Shown: positions 25,535 to 34,668, counted from the stretch's first letter. The stretch is DNA of 64,000 bases from Treponema sp. (GCA_017934745.1 JAGBIY010000023.1:1-64000), one strand, 5' to 3'. The notes: a model not told the origin generated them from the letters alone. Numbers and translations are program-made.

Positions 25535-26095
25535 TCAGAACTTGAATCCGTCAATCTTCTCCGAGATGCCGTTCACGGCGACGCTTGTGTCTCCGGCGGC
25601 GTCTTTGAGTTCCGAGGCCTTGCAGACTGGGAAAAGCACGTCCGAGGCGCGGCTTCCAATCGTGTCGCCGTAATGCTGGGAGAGGTTTCCGTTCTTCATG
25701 GTCTGGAAATACTCAAGCGAAGAGACGCTCTCCACCCTGCCGTCGTCGAAGTATGCAAGGCCAGAGGCGTAGTCCACATACGCCACGTTCGTGAAATTCT
25801 TCTGTCTGTAGGGGGCGTTCTCCACGAGCATTTTCTGGATTTCGGCGGGGTCGCCGGAAGTGCGTCCGACCTCGTTCAGGACGGTGTAGCTCCTCATCTG
25901 CTGCATGTTGGCGTTGTTCCTGAATTTCAGCGTAGTGTCCAATCTGTCCAAGACTCTCTTCTGGTTTTCCATGAACGTATGGCGCACGTCCTTCGCGACA
26001 TTTCCTATGCTTATGTACGCCGAAATCGTCATTCCGACGACAACTATGACCGCCAACTTCCAGCTGATGGAGACTACGAGACTAGATTTTTTCAT
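25535..26095 (-). pseudogene. Chemoreceptor remnant: dCache-like sensor fused to a receptor tail
   Basis: 186 residues starting MKKSSLVVSISWKLAVIV, with GAGG 8 bases upstream of the ATG. One membrane segment (about 10-30) and a periplasmic helix-plus-PAS region (YVDYASGLAYFDDG) match the front of a methyl-accepting chemotaxis protein with a Cache domain. After SRASDVLFPVC, where the Cache domain should continue to TM2, HAMP and the signalling hairpin, the sequence jumps to ASELKDAAGDTSVAVN and ends SEKIDGFKF, which looks like the extreme C-terminus of treponemal receptors. An internal in-frame deletion of most of the gene is inferred. It could be expressed but cannot signal by itself. Confidence 0.55.
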
Positions 26096-26286
26096 CAAAG
26101 TTACCTCAAAAAAAATTCACTCTCAGCCGTCCTCTACTTTACCATAACTTAACCAAAAAACCACAGAAAAAAACATGAGAATAAAGTTGCAACAACCAGC
26201 CATTTTTCAATTGACGAATCCCCGACAAAGAGTGTTATTTTTAGAGCAGAGACAATTCGAAATTCCCAAAATAACAGGAGAACGCA

Positions 26287-28035
26287 ATGCTATTGGAGAA
26301 AATCAACTCGCCGTCGGACTTGAAGAAGCTTTCAATCGACGAATTGACGGATTTGGCAGTGGAAATGAGAAGGGCCTTGATGAACAGGCTCACGAAGAAG
26401 GGCGGGCATTTCGGGCCGAATTTCGGCTTCGTGGAAGCGACAATCGCCCTGCACTACGTTTTCGACTCTCCGAACGACAAGTTCGTCTTCGACGTGTCGC
26501 ACCAGTCCTACTGCCACAAGATGCTCACCGGCAGAAAGGACGCGTACCTCGACGAAGCGAAATTCAACGAAGTCTCCGGCTACACGAACCCGGACGAGAG
26601 CGAGCACGACTTCTTCAACGTGGGGCACACGTCCACTTCCGTGTCGCTGGCTTCGGGTCTGGCGAAGGCGCGCGACTTGAAGGGCGAGAAGAGCAACATC
26701 GTGGCGATAATCGGGGACGGCTCGCTTTCAGGAGGAGAGGCCCTTGAGGGAATCGACTACATCGGCGAGCAGGACACGAATTTCATCATGGTGGTGAACG
26801 ACAACGACATGTCAATCGCGGAGAACCACGGAGGACTCTACAAGAATTTGAAGGAGTTGAGGGACTCCGACGGAAAATGCCCGAACAACATCTTCAAGGC
26901 TTTCGGACTCGATTACGTCTACGTCGCCGACGGACACGACCTCAAGAAGCTCATCGAAGTCTTCCAGAAGGTGAAGGACATCGACCACCCAATCGCCGTG
27001 CACTTGAACACGGTGAAGGGAAAAGGCTACAAGCCTGCCGAGACGCACAAGGAACAGTGGCACTGGTGCGCGCCTTTCAAGGAGGGGCTTGAGTTCTGGA
27101 CAGAGGGACGGCAGAGCAAAATCGGCTACGACTCGCTCACGAGGGATTTCCTTTTGGAGAAGATGAAGAACGACCCGAAGGTCTGCACGATTGCGGCTGG
27201 AATCCCGACGAACATAGGGTTCACGAGGGAATTCAGGCTGCAGGCCGGAAAGCAGTTCGTGGACGTGGGAATCGCGGAGGAGCACGCAGTCGCGCTCGCG
27301 TCGGGAATGGCAAAGAACGGGGGAAAGCCGGTCTTCGCGACACACTCAAGCTTCTTCCAGAGGACATACGACCAGGTCGCCCAGGACCTCTGCATCAACT
27401 CGAACCCGGCAACGCTCCTCGTCAACACGGCCTCTGTCTACGGCATGAACGACGTGACCCACCTCGGAATCTACGACATTCCGATGCTCTCGAACATTCC
27501 GAACCTCGTCTACCTCGCTCCGACGAACGCGGAAGAGTACTTCGCCATGCTCGACTGGTCTATCGAACAGGACAAATACCCGGTGGCGGTGAGGATTCCG
27601 TGCAACGGCGTAATCCACACGGACAAGGAAGTTCAGAAGGATTATTCCGACTTGAACAAGTACCAGACAGTCCAGAGTGGCTCCAAAATCGCGGTACTCG
27701 CGCTCGGAGACTTCTTCCAGCTCGGAGAGGCCACCGCCAAGGAAATCGAGGAGAGAAGCGGAGTGAAGCCGACTCTCATAAACCCGCGCTTCATCACGGG
27801 ACTGGACGAGAAGCTTCTTGAGGAACTGAAGAAGAGCCACACCACGGTCGTCACAATCGAGGACGGCTCAATCGAAGGCGGATTCGGCGAGAAAATCGCA
27901 AGATTCTACGGACCGAGCGGAATGAAAGTGTTCAACTACGGCCTCAAGAAGGAATTCGTCGACAGGTACGTCGCCAAGGAGCTTATGGAAAAGAACAGGC
28001 TCTCTCCGTCGCTCATCGCCGACGACGTGCTCTGA
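26287..28035 (+). CDS. dxs: 1-deoxy-D-xylulose-5-phosphate synthase-type transketolase
   Basis: 582 residues. N-terminal GGHFGPNFGFVEATIALHY and DVSHQSYCHKMLTGR match the Dxs thiamine-diphosphate half. The TPP-binding motif is GDGSLSGGEALEGIDYI...NDND. The pyrimidine-domain Glu lies in GIAEEHAVALASGMA. The protein is shorter than usual Dxs (about 620-640): the segment after NDNDMSIAENHGG is trimmed by roughly 40-50 residues before DGHDLKKLIEV. It would make DXP for isoprenoids, thiamine and pyridoxal, or be one of the Dxs-like transketolases with another acceptor. AACAGGAG lies upstream. Copy 2 of the dispersed repeat follows. Confidence 0.82.
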   Translation: MLLEKINSPSDLKKLSIDELTDLAVEMRRALMNRLTKKGGHFGPNFGFVEATIALHYVFDSPNDKFVFDVSHQSYCHKMLTGRKDAYLDEAKFNEVSGYTNPDESEHDFFNVGHTSTSVSLASGLAKARDLKGEKSNIVAIIGDGSLSGGEALEGIDYIGEQDTNFIMVVNDNDMSIAENHGGLYKNLKELRDSDGKCPNNIFKAFGLDYVYVADGHDLKKLIEVFQKVKDIDHPIAVHLNTVKGKGYKPAETHKEQWHWCAPFKEGLEFWTEGRQSKIGYDSLTRDFLLEKMKNDPKVCTIAAGIPTNIGFTREFRLQAGKQFVDVGIAEEHAVALASGMAKNGGKPVFATHSSFFQRTYDQVAQDLCINSNPATLLVNTASVYGMNDVTHLGIYDIPMLSNIPNLVYLAPTNAEEYFAMLDWSIEQDKYPVAVRIPCNGVIHTDKEVQKDYSDLNKYQTVQSGSKIAVLALGDFFQLGEATAKEIEERSGVKPTLINPRFITGLDEKLLEELKKSHTTVVTIEDGSIEGGFGEKIARFYGPSGMKVFNYGLKKEFVDRYVAKELMEKNRLSPSLIADDVL

Positions 28036-28050
28036 TTCGCATGGATTATC

Positions 28051-28208
28051 AGGTCGAATGTCGAGTTTATGCATACCGTAGTTGCAAAAACAAGCTTCCA
28101 GCGGGAACCGCAGCCTGCTCGCGCAGTCTTGCCCAAAATGGCAGTACCGCTCCGCGGTGGCGTTAACATCGCTTGCGATGTTTAGTGTTTTGATGGACGG
28201 AACCCCGC
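28051..28208 (-). repeat. Dispersed intergenic repeat, copy 2
   Basis: The reverse complement of 1-140 in its outer blocks, with a longer, different middle (about 28120-28140 region). It starts 16 bases after the Dxs stop, in the space between two convergent genes. Its palindrome (ACATCGCTTGCGATGT on the plus strand) and its GC-rich ACCGC...GCGGT arms suggest a foldable element, perhaps a MITE-like or REP-like unit. Confidence 0.85.
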
Positions 28209-28256
28209 TTCCGCTCGTTTCTGCCATTGCTCTGTGAAAACTCGACTTTCGCCCTA

Positions 28257-28733
28257 TCAGTAAATCTTCCCGTCAAGAGCCTTGAATCTTTTGAAAAGCT
28301 CAAGGCACTTCTCACGGCCAAGCTCGGTGCGCATGAGTATCGAGCTTTTTTCATCTTCCGTTCCGCCGATGTACTTGTAGAAGATGTCGTCCCGGAAGCC
28401 GATGTCGTTCGTGTCCTTCACGTTGCAGCCGTAATAGACTTTCTTGATGTTCGCCCAGAGAATGCCGCCCAGGCACATGGGGCAAGGCTCGGCCGTGGTG
28501 TAGAGTTCCGCGCCGGAGAGGTCGTGCGTTCCAAGATTGCGGCAAGCGTCCCGAATCGCCTCCATCTCGCCGTGGCAAGTCGGGTCGTGGTTCAGAAGCA
28601 CGCGGTTGTGCCCGCGCCCGACAATCTTTCCGTCCTTCACAATCACGCTTCCGAAAGGGCCTCCGTGGCCGTTCTCTATCCCCTCGTACGCTTCCTTCAA
28701 GGCTTCGTCCATGTAGTCCATGATGTTCTCCAA
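28257..28733 (-). CDS. guaD: Guanine deaminase / nucleoside deaminase (CDA fold)
   Basis: 158 residues. The zinc/catalytic motifs are CHGEMEAI (His ligand and catalytic Glu, about 54-61) and EPCPMCLGGILWA (two Cys ligands, about 82-94). GGPFGSVIVKDG and the C-terminal YKYIGG segment follow the GuaD pattern (GGPFGAVIVKDG) more than tRNA adenosine deaminase TadA. It should turn guanine into xanthine and ammonia in the cytoplasm. The gene lies between the dispersed repeat and a tRNA-Ala terminator. Another nucleobase substrate cannot be excluded. Confidence 0.85.
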   Translation of the reverse strand: MENIMDYMDEALKEAYEGIENGHGGPFGSVIVKDGKIVGRGHNRVLLNHDPTCHGEMEAIRDACRNLGTHDLSGAELYTTAEPCPMCLGGILWANIKKVYYGCNVKDTNDIGFRDDIFYKYIGGTEDEKSSILMRTELGREKCLELFKRFKALDGKIY

Positions 28734-28755
28734 ATCTTCAAAATCTCAAAATGGC

Positions 28756-28786
28756 AAAAAAAAACGAGAACCGAAAAGTTCCCGTT
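28756..28786 (-). terminator. Terminator after tRNA-Ala
   Basis: On the minus strand AACGGGAA / TTCTCGTT (28779-28786 with 28763-28770) is followed by a long T run (28764 down to 28756). Confidence 0.75.
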
Positions 28787-28793
28787 TGAAAGT

Positions 28794-28866
28794 TGGAGAC
28801 GATCGGACTCGAACCGACCACCCTTTGATTGCGAACCAAATGCTCTACCAGATGAGCTACGCCCCC
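28794..28866 (-). tRNA. tRNA-Ala (CGC)
   Basis: Minus-strand cloverleaf. Acceptor GGGGGCG / CGTCTCC includes the G3-T70 wobble that marks alanine. D arm GCTC...GAGC, anticodon stem TTTGG/TCAAA with loop TTCGCAA giving CGC (reads GCG), T arm GTCGG TTCGAGT CCGAT, discriminator A. Confidence 0.93.
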
Positions 28867-28904
28867 AAGTGATTCTTTAATAATATCGAATCGAAAAAAT
28901 CTTG

Positions 28905-29651
28905 TCAACAGTCTTTTTCAGATTCTATTGACTCAAGCAGAGAAAGAAGCTCGTAGATGTCCTTTATGCGGTACATCTTCCCCTCGCCCGCCTTCCGCTC
29001 GGCGTTGTACTTTTCCACATCGAAGAAGCCGACCTTCTGCGGGCCTGACTCTGCGTTTCCGACAAGGACTCCCCTTCCGCCAAGCTTCGTGAAGCCGAGT
29101 AGATAGGGAGCGTAGTCGTCGAAGAAAAGGGAATTGGAGACGCGGGCTTTTTCGGAGGAATCCGGCCTGTTTTTGTTCAGAATTGCCAATGCGTTTCTGA
29201 AAGCGACCTCGAACGGCTTGCCCTTCAAGTCGTTCATGCGGATGTCGGAGATTTCCGGGCAGAAAAGGTCTCGGATGCCGAAGAAATCGAGGACGTGCTC
29301 AGCGTGCTCGCGCGGGGAATTCGTGAGGATGACTTTGGGAAGCGAAATCGACTCCAAAAACGGACGAAGTTTTTCGTCAGGCAAGAGCGCGCTAGTCTCC
29401 CCCTCAGGATGGACGAACGAGAAATACTCTTCGGTGCCGTCGTCGTCCAGCCCGTTCGCCTTGAGCCATTCGAGCGTGGAGATGTGCTTCTTCAGCTCCG
29501 TCTTCCTCAGTTCCTCGACCTTCTCCGTGGTATAGCCGAAGAATTTCGCAGTGTAGCCCACGATTCTGTCGTGGATTTCCCGGCTCATCTGCGAACTTTG
29601 GGAATAAATCGTGTCGTCCAAATCGAATATCAGGTTCTCTATCTTTTTCAT
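28905..29651 (-). CDS. HAD-superfamily hydrolase, pyrimidine 5'-nucleotidase type
   Basis: 248 residues starting MKKIENLIFDLDDTIYSQS. Motif I is DLDDTIY (nucleophile Asp). Motif II is VILTNSP, the Lys of motif III falls near LKGKPFEVAF, and motif IV is FFDDYAPYL. The cap helices and DLDDTLY-type motif I resemble SDT1/YjjG-like pyrimidine 5'-nucleotidases. It dephosphorylates a small phosphorylated metabolite, perhaps UMP or CMP; the substrate is not certain. It is followed closely (downstream on the minus strand) by tRNA-Ala, and lies 17 bases behind the outer-membrane protein gene. Confidence 0.82.
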   Translation of the reverse strand: MKKIENLIFDLDDTIYSQSSQMSREIHDRIVGYTAKFFGYTTEKVEELRKTELKKHISTLEWLKANGLDDDGTEEYFSFVHPEGETSALLPDEKLRPFLESISLPKVILTNSPREHAEHVLDFFGIRDLFCPEISDIRMNDLKGKPFEVAFRNALAILNKNRPDSSEKARVSNSLFFDDYAPYLLGFTKLGGRGVLVGNAESGPQKVGFFDVEKYNAERKAGEGKMYRIKDIYELLSLLESIESEKDC

Positions 29652-29668
29652 CGCAGAAAGAATTTACA

Positions 29669-30934
29669 TCAAAGCGTGAATTTATAATAGAACGGAACGC
29701 TCCAAATCCAGTGGTACAGATTCTCTTCCATCTCCCTGTGCTCAAGCTCGAAACCGGCCACAAAATAGTGCCTGCCCTTCTCAAGCGAGAATCTCGGATA
29801 GACGACGAGCGAATTCCTGTCCTTGGAAGCGTCCTCGCGGTTGAAAATCGAATAGTACATGACTTGCGGATAGAGAGAAAGCGGGCCTGAAACCCTCTGC
29901 TTGAGCCTGAGCGCGCCGTACGCCGAATAGTAGCCGTTGTCGAACGACTTCGCGCCCTCCGCCTCCTGCTCTATCGAAAGGTTGAGCCATCCGCCGTTCC
30001 TTATACGCCAGCGGGTGATGAGGGTGAGGATGTGGCTGTTTTTCAAATCCGCGGTGCTGTAGTTCGAGACGTGCTTGAACGAAGAACTTGTGGTCATTGC
30101 GACTCCGTTTATCGTGTAGCCGCCGGAAAGCGACACGGCCGCGCTCGGCTTGAACTGGGCGAAGAAAGACGCCGTGTAGTCGCGTTCGTCCCGGAATAGT
30201 TTTCCGTAGTCGTATACGTCCGTGCTCTCGTAGATTTGCACTTTCGAGCCGTCCTCGGTCTCGTATTTTTTCGATGAAAGCGTCTTCTCAGTTGTTTTCT
30301 CGTAGTTCTTCGAGTTGTCGTAGATGACCGACGCTCCGAGCTGCAGGGGGATGTCGAACTCCTTGAAGTTGAGCGAGATTCCGCTTCCAATCTGGAGTTT
30401 GTCCTCCAAATCGGCAGCCCCTGAAGAAGACGAAGCGTAAGGCGAGTTGAAGTTCACTCCCGCCGTGACGAAGCCGCCCTTGTACTGCAGCCCCACTCCG
30501 TCCTTTCCGTAGCGCGCCCCCGAAGCGTAGTCGTCCAAAATCGTGAAGAAGGAGCCTGGAAGAACGAACGTGTAGCCATGTCCGCCGTAAGCCCAAAGCG
30601 ACTTGAAGACAGGAAGAGAAACGCCCACGAACGCCTTCTCCCACGCGCCGTATGTCGCGAGGTCGTCCCAGCATTCTGCGGAAGTGAGGCGCAGTTTCGC
30701 TTTCGCGCCCACATGGAACGAATCCGAGACGATGTTGGCGTACGGCTGTATGTACATTCCGCCGAAAGAAGCGTCGTTCCCGGCGGAAACATCGTCCTCG
30801 ACCAATCCCGCGCTTCCGATTTTGAAGTAGATGTCGGCTTTCAGGTTGTCCAAGATGGAAGATTCAGATTCTTTGGCGAACAATGCCATCGCCAAAAGAG
30901 ACATGAAAACAGATGTGATTAACGTTTTTTTCAT
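29669..30934 (-). CDS. Putative outer-membrane beta-barrel protein
   Basis: 421 residues. Signal peptide 1-20 (MKKTLITSVFMSLLAMALFA). The rest is a series of alternating amphipathic strands with Tyr/Phe/Gly repeats (GGMYIQPYANIVSDSFHVG, KQRVSGPLSLYPQVMYYSI), ending in FYYKFTL, near a barrel-type C-terminus. No named family is recognised. It is likely an outer-membrane porin-like protein of the spirochaete. It may be transcribed with the HAD hydrolase behind it. Confidence 0.72.
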   Translation of the reverse strand: MKKTLITSVFMSLLAMALFAKESESSILDNLKADIYFKIGSAGLVEDDVSAGNDASFGGMYIQPYANIVSDSFHVGAKAKLRLTSAECWDDLATYGAWEKAFVGVSLPVFKSLWAYGGHGYTFVLPGSFFTILDDYASGARYGKDGVGLQYKGGFVTAGVNFNSPYASSSSGAADLEDKLQIGSGISLNFKEFDIPLQLGASVIYDNSKNYEKTTEKTLSSKKYETEDGSKVQIYESTDVYDYGKLFRDERDYTASFFAQFKPSAAVSLSGGYTINGVAMTTSSSFKHVSNYSTADLKNSHILTLITRWRIRNGGWLNLSIEQEAEGAKSFDNGYYSAYGALRLKQRVSGPLSLYPQVMYYSIFNREDASKDRNSLVVYPRFSLEKGRHYFVAGFELEHREMEENLYHWIWSVPFYYKFTL

Positions 30935-31062
30935 AATGCGCCGATTCTACATTCTTTTTCTTAACATTATTTTAACTTTTCAACAAGATGCGAATGATTT
31001 TGCATTTGCAATTCTTCTAACAAACCATTATTCTAATTATCAGAATATCAGGAGCAGCAAAG

Positions 31063-32400
31063 ATGGAACACGAGGGAATCAAAACCGAATACAACCGAGA
31101 ATACATCGACAACTTCAAATATACCGTCGCCGCTTTCGCGAACACCGACGGCGGAGAAATCTTCTTCGGCATAGACAACGACGGTTCCATCTGCGGAATC
31201 CCTGATATCGACGCGACAATGCTGAAAATAACGAACGCTGTACGAGACTCCATCAGACCCGACATCTCCCTTTTCACAAAATGCGAAAACATTGTCATGG
31301 AAAACAGGAATGTCATCCGATTGACAGTCTTCAGGGGAACATCCAGACCATATTACATATCCGGAAAGGGGCTGAGGCCGGAGGGCGTTTTCGTCCGACA
31401 AGGGGCTTCCTCCGTTCCTGCCAGCGACACGGCAATCCGAAAAATGATTCAGGAGTCGAGCGATTTCGTATACGAAAACGAAAGGTCGATGAACCAGGAA
31501 CTTTCTTTTTCATACTGCGAAGGTGTGTTTTCGTCACGCTCCATGGAATTCAGCGAGGCGCAAAAAAGAACACTGGGTCTTGTCTCTTCCGATGGAATGT
31601 TCACTAACCTTGCCCTTCTGCTTTCCGACCAGTGCCCCCATATCATAAAAATCGCCCGTTTTTCAGGAAGCACGAAGACGACGTTCCAAAACAGAAGGGA
31701 ATTCACAGGCTCCATACTAAGGCAGCTCGACGAAGCGTTTGCGTTTCTTGACATGTGCAACCAGACGGCCTCTGAAATCCGGGGACTTGAGAGAATCGAC
31801 ATGAGGGACTATCCAGGCGACGCAATCAGGGAAACTCTCATCAACCTCATAGTCCATCGCGACTACTCGGTTTTCAGCCCGGCAATCATAAGCATATTCG
31901 ACGACAGGCTGGAGGCCGTTTCCGTGGGCGGTCTTGTCGACGGCGTTTCGCTTGACGACATCATGCTCGGTGTCTCTGTCGCCAGGAACCAAAAGCTCGC
32001 GAATCTGTTCTACCGCCTGCATTTGATAGAGGCGTATGGAACCGGAATCCTGAAAATCAAAGAAAGCTACAGCGAAGAATTCGCGAAACCGAACTTCCAA
32101 GTTTCAAGCAATGCGTTCAAGGTGACATTGCCGAACGCAAACTTCGCCCGGCGCGCGCAGACGCAGCTTCCACGCCGCCAAGTTTCCTACGGAATCCCAA
32201 AAAGCGGCAATTGCCAGGTGCGAGATTCCGTCCTCCAGTCGCTTTTCGAGCAGAACCAGTTCGTCTCCAGAAAAGACATCGAGTCATCTTTGGAGACTTC
32301 ACAGGCAAACGCCGTCCTGATTCTGAGGAAAATGCTGAACGAAGGAAAAATCAGCAAGGTCGGAAGCGGAAAAAACGTGCGGTACACGATAAGAAGGTAG
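31063..32400 (+). CDS. AlbA_2 (Schlafen-type) / HATPase_c_4 transcriptional regulator
   Basis: 445 residues starting MEHEGIKTEYNREYIDNFK, GGAG upstream. The N-terminal AlbA_2 domain shows ANTDGGEIFFGIDNDG and GRVFVRQG-like GVFVRQGASSVPA (about 108-120). The middle GHKL-like part reads INLIVHRDYSVFSPAIISIF and LFYRLHLIEAYGTGILKI, the HATPase_c_4 signature. The last 60 residues form a winged-helix-like unit (NQFVSRKDIESSLETSQAN). These proteins are DNA-binding regulators often found in accessory regions. Target unknown. It is a single gene, convergent with the ankyrin-like ORF. Confidence 0.85.
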   Translation: MEHEGIKTEYNREYIDNFKYTVAAFANTDGGEIFFGIDNDGSICGIPDIDATMLKITNAVRDSIRPDISLFTKCENIVMENRNVIRLTVFRGTSRPYYISGKGLRPEGVFVRQGASSVPASDTAIRKMIQESSDFVYENERSMNQELSFSYCEGVFSSRSMEFSEAQKRTLGLVSSDGMFTNLALLLSDQCPHIIKIARFSGSTKTTFQNRREFTGSILRQLDEAFAFLDMCNQTASEIRGLERIDMRDYPGDAIRETLINLIVHRDYSVFSPAIISIFDDRLEAVSVGGLVDGVSLDDIMLGVSVARNQKLANLFYRLHLIEAYGTGILKIKESYSEEFAKPNFQVSSNAFKVTLPNANFARRAQTQLPRRQVSYGIPKSGNCQVRDSVLQSLFEQNQFVSRKDIESSLETSQANAVLILRKMLNEGKISKVGSGKNVRYTIRR

Positions 32401-32446
32401 ACGCGAGGAGAGTCGCATGGAAATGAGAATTTGCGGAGAATAAGGG

Positions 32447-34180
32447 CTATTTGAAGATTTCTTTTGGAATAGCGGAATCTGCGATATAGCCATTCTTACG
32501 CCACTTTTCGATATGGTCGAACGTGGTCTTTCCTTGATTTTCTTTTATGTCGAATCTTGCTCCTGCTTTCCAGAATAAAAGCATTATGTCGTGGCAAGTT
32601 GAGTTCCACCAATCGCTGTAGATTTTGTTTTCCTCGTTTGCCTGCTGTTCCTCAACTTTTGGAGGCATTTTTTCACACATCCGTGCAAAGAAAAAGTCCA
32701 AATCCGTTGATGTTACAATTGTTGGATTCCCTTTTGAATCTGTTCCTGGAGCTGAAACAATACGATTTATAGTCGGTTTGATTCTCTTTAAACTGTTCGG
32801 GTGAGAAAGAACAAGTTTCAGCATAGACCAGTTATAGTTTTCAATACAGCGGGCAAGCAAGGTAAGATTTGGTTGATTAAAAAACATTCTGCTCCATTCC
32901 GTATTGACAGATTCAACTTCAACCTTGTCTGTATCAAGAAGGAGTCTCGCAATATCGATAACATCATCAAAGCTGCTTTTATCGATTGGATTGTTTTTGT
33001 CTACTTGGTCAACAAGATAGTACATCGTATCAACAGAAATCGGATTTGTCTTAGACGCAAGATATTTGATGATTTCAAACAATTCTTTCTGCTGCTTGTA
33101 AAGAATATTCCCTTCTCTTTCAATTCCCATTACGCCACAGCCCACTTCCAAATCCGTAAGCGATGATATGATTTTTTTCCAGCCTTTTTCATTGTAGAAG
33201 TCCTTGTCTTCAGGTAAAACACCATAGTTTACATTTTTCCTGTTTGGAATTTCCCGTCGCTCAAGAGGTTCTACAGCTTTTTTATGACCAATACACTCTG
33301 CCATCTGCATGAAATAATCGTATTTACGAATGGCATATTGTAAGGGCGTGACAAATTCTTCACTTATGTACAAGTTCGCGAGATTGCTTTTTTCAGAAGG
33401 CAAATAGTCAACAATCATACGCACCAATTCCGAGTCGTAGCAATCAATCGCAAGCTGCAACGCACTCACGCATTGGCGTACCTCAAGTTTTATCGCTTCA
33501 TCGGTAATGTGGTTCTTTGCTCTTTTGATGAGCGGAACAATGACATGTTTTTTCAGCAAGGATTCGCGATTTTTCAAAACTGTATATTCGGCATCAAAAT
33601 CATTTTCTGTATGTTTTAGCTGGCAGTAATGTTCAAAAAATGCAGTCTTTTTAAAAAACTCATCAGATACATTAAATGTTTCTTTGGAGTAAAAGCCTGC
33701 ATTCGGACATTTTTCTGCAATCTGCCTAAGGTATTTTTTGTGCTCCAAAAAAATCGACAAAATTTCATCTCGCTTTTGTCTGTATTCCGCACCAAAACCA
33801 TAAACGCAATTTTTGTATTCATTGAGTGCGCGGATAAGCGGCGTTGCTCCACTCTCATCATTTGCGAATATATATTTTTCATCTGACACACGGATAAAAT
33901 TATCTATTCGGGTAAAATCGTCAGCAGATTTCGCTTTCATGATTGCGATAGAAAGATTCGAGTACATTCTCCGCCCCAGTTTTTGACGAATGCGCCTGTT
34001 TTCCTTTGAAAGCAGATTGTCGGTTTTCTTTTCATCATTGAAATCGGAGACGAGTTTTGAAAGCACAATTTCTTCTTCTGGAACCTCTTTCTCACAACGA
34101 TTGAGAGCAGCTTCTTGATAGGTAAATTTTGTTGCAGGGAAGTTATTCCAAAAATTCTTTTCAGCGTAGTACGCTATCAA
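32447..34180 (-). CDS. Ankyrin-like repeat protein joined to a carD remnant
   Basis: 577 residues counted from a TTG codon at 34180; no ATG is available, and the open frame runs back into carD-derived sequence to about 34363. Loose ankyrin-type helices recur: SGATPLIRALNEYKN, CVSALQLAIDCYDSELVRMI, TPLQYAIRKYDYFMQMAE, LTLLARCIENYNWSMLKLVL and KTTFDHIEKWRKNGYI. Composition is AT-rich, unlike its neighbours. The original start appears to have been lost in a fusion with carD, so translation is uncertain. Protein-protein interaction is the usual role of such repeats. Function unknown. Confidence 0.6.
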   Translation of the reverse strand: MIAYYAEKNFWNNFPATKFTYQEAALNRCEKEVPEEEIVLSKLVSDFNDEKKTDNLLSKENRRIRQKLGRRMYSNLSIAIMKAKSADDFTRIDNFIRVSDEKYIFANDESGATPLIRALNEYKNCVYGFGAEYRQKRDEILSIFLEHKKYLRQIAEKCPNAGFYSKETFNVSDEFFKKTAFFEHYCQLKHTENDFDAEYTVLKNRESLLKKHVIVPLIKRAKNHITDEAIKLEVRQCVSALQLAIDCYDSELVRMIVDYLPSEKSNLANLYISEEFVTPLQYAIRKYDYFMQMAECIGHKKAVEPLERREIPNRKNVNYGVLPEDKDFYNEKGWKKIISSLTDLEVGCGVMGIEREGNILYKQQKELFEIIKYLASKTNPISVDTMYYLVDQVDKNNPIDKSSFDDVIDIARLLLDTDKVEVESVNTEWSRMFFNQPNLTLLARCIENYNWSMLKLVLSHPNSLKRIKPTINRIVSAPGTDSKGNPTIVTSTDLDFFFARMCEKMPPKVEEQQANEENKIYSDWWNSTCHDIMLLFWKAGARFDIKENQGKTTFDHIEKWRKNGYIADSAIPKEIFK

Positions 34181-34296
34181 ATATGTTTTTTTTGAATCTT
34201 CGTCAAAAATTCCGACAGCATATCCGAATTCCCAATATGTCTTTCCAGGTTTTAAGAGAGAAGCTTCGTCCGTGTTGTCTTGCGTATTTTCGATGA

Positions 34297-34668
34297 TATC
34301 CTTGACCTTTGAGCGGTGGTACAGGCAGCGGACGATGCTCGCGATGTCCGAAACGCTTCCTTTTTGAGCAAATCAAGGTTCATCTGATAGCGCAACTTCC
34401 AGTCGGAAGTTACAGGCTCAATTTCGTCAGAAAGCGACTCAAGGACAGCCTTTGCCTCTTCTGCGGAGACGATTGCCCTTATTCCGACAAGGCTTGCTTT
34501 TTCCACGGGAACGAGAACATCCATGTCCGAAACATCAATATGAATGTCATAATAAGTGACCGTCTTGCCGTCAACTTTTTTCTCGTAAATGTCTGTGATT
34601 TTTCAAACACCCTGACTCGGGTAAACAATCTGCTGGTCAATAGAAAACTCTAAATTTTCGCTACTCAT
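34297..34668 (-). pseudogene. Broken CarD-type transcription regulator
   Basis: Reading from the ATG at 34668 gives MSSENLEFSIDQQIVYPSQG, the CarD/CdnL start. A TGA at 34603-34605 then sits where the family has Gly (GVGKI becomes GV-stop-KI). After it the frame continues YYDIHIDVSDMDVLVPVEKA, REAIVSAEEA-like helices and WKLRYQMNLDLLKK. A one-base loss near 34360 shifts to the frame GSVSDIASIVRCLYHRSKVK. Beyond that the sequence is not CarD but the ankyrin-like ORF. So one nonsense change, one frameshift and a 3' replacement make it a pseudogene. CarD binds RNA polymerase and is important in spirochaetes, so an intact copy should exist elsewhere. Confidence 0.8.

Noticed and set aside
34603..34605. 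TGA in carD as a selenocysteine codon
   Set aside because: The family has Gly, not Cys, at this position, and a second frameshift lies downstream, so decay is the simpler reading.
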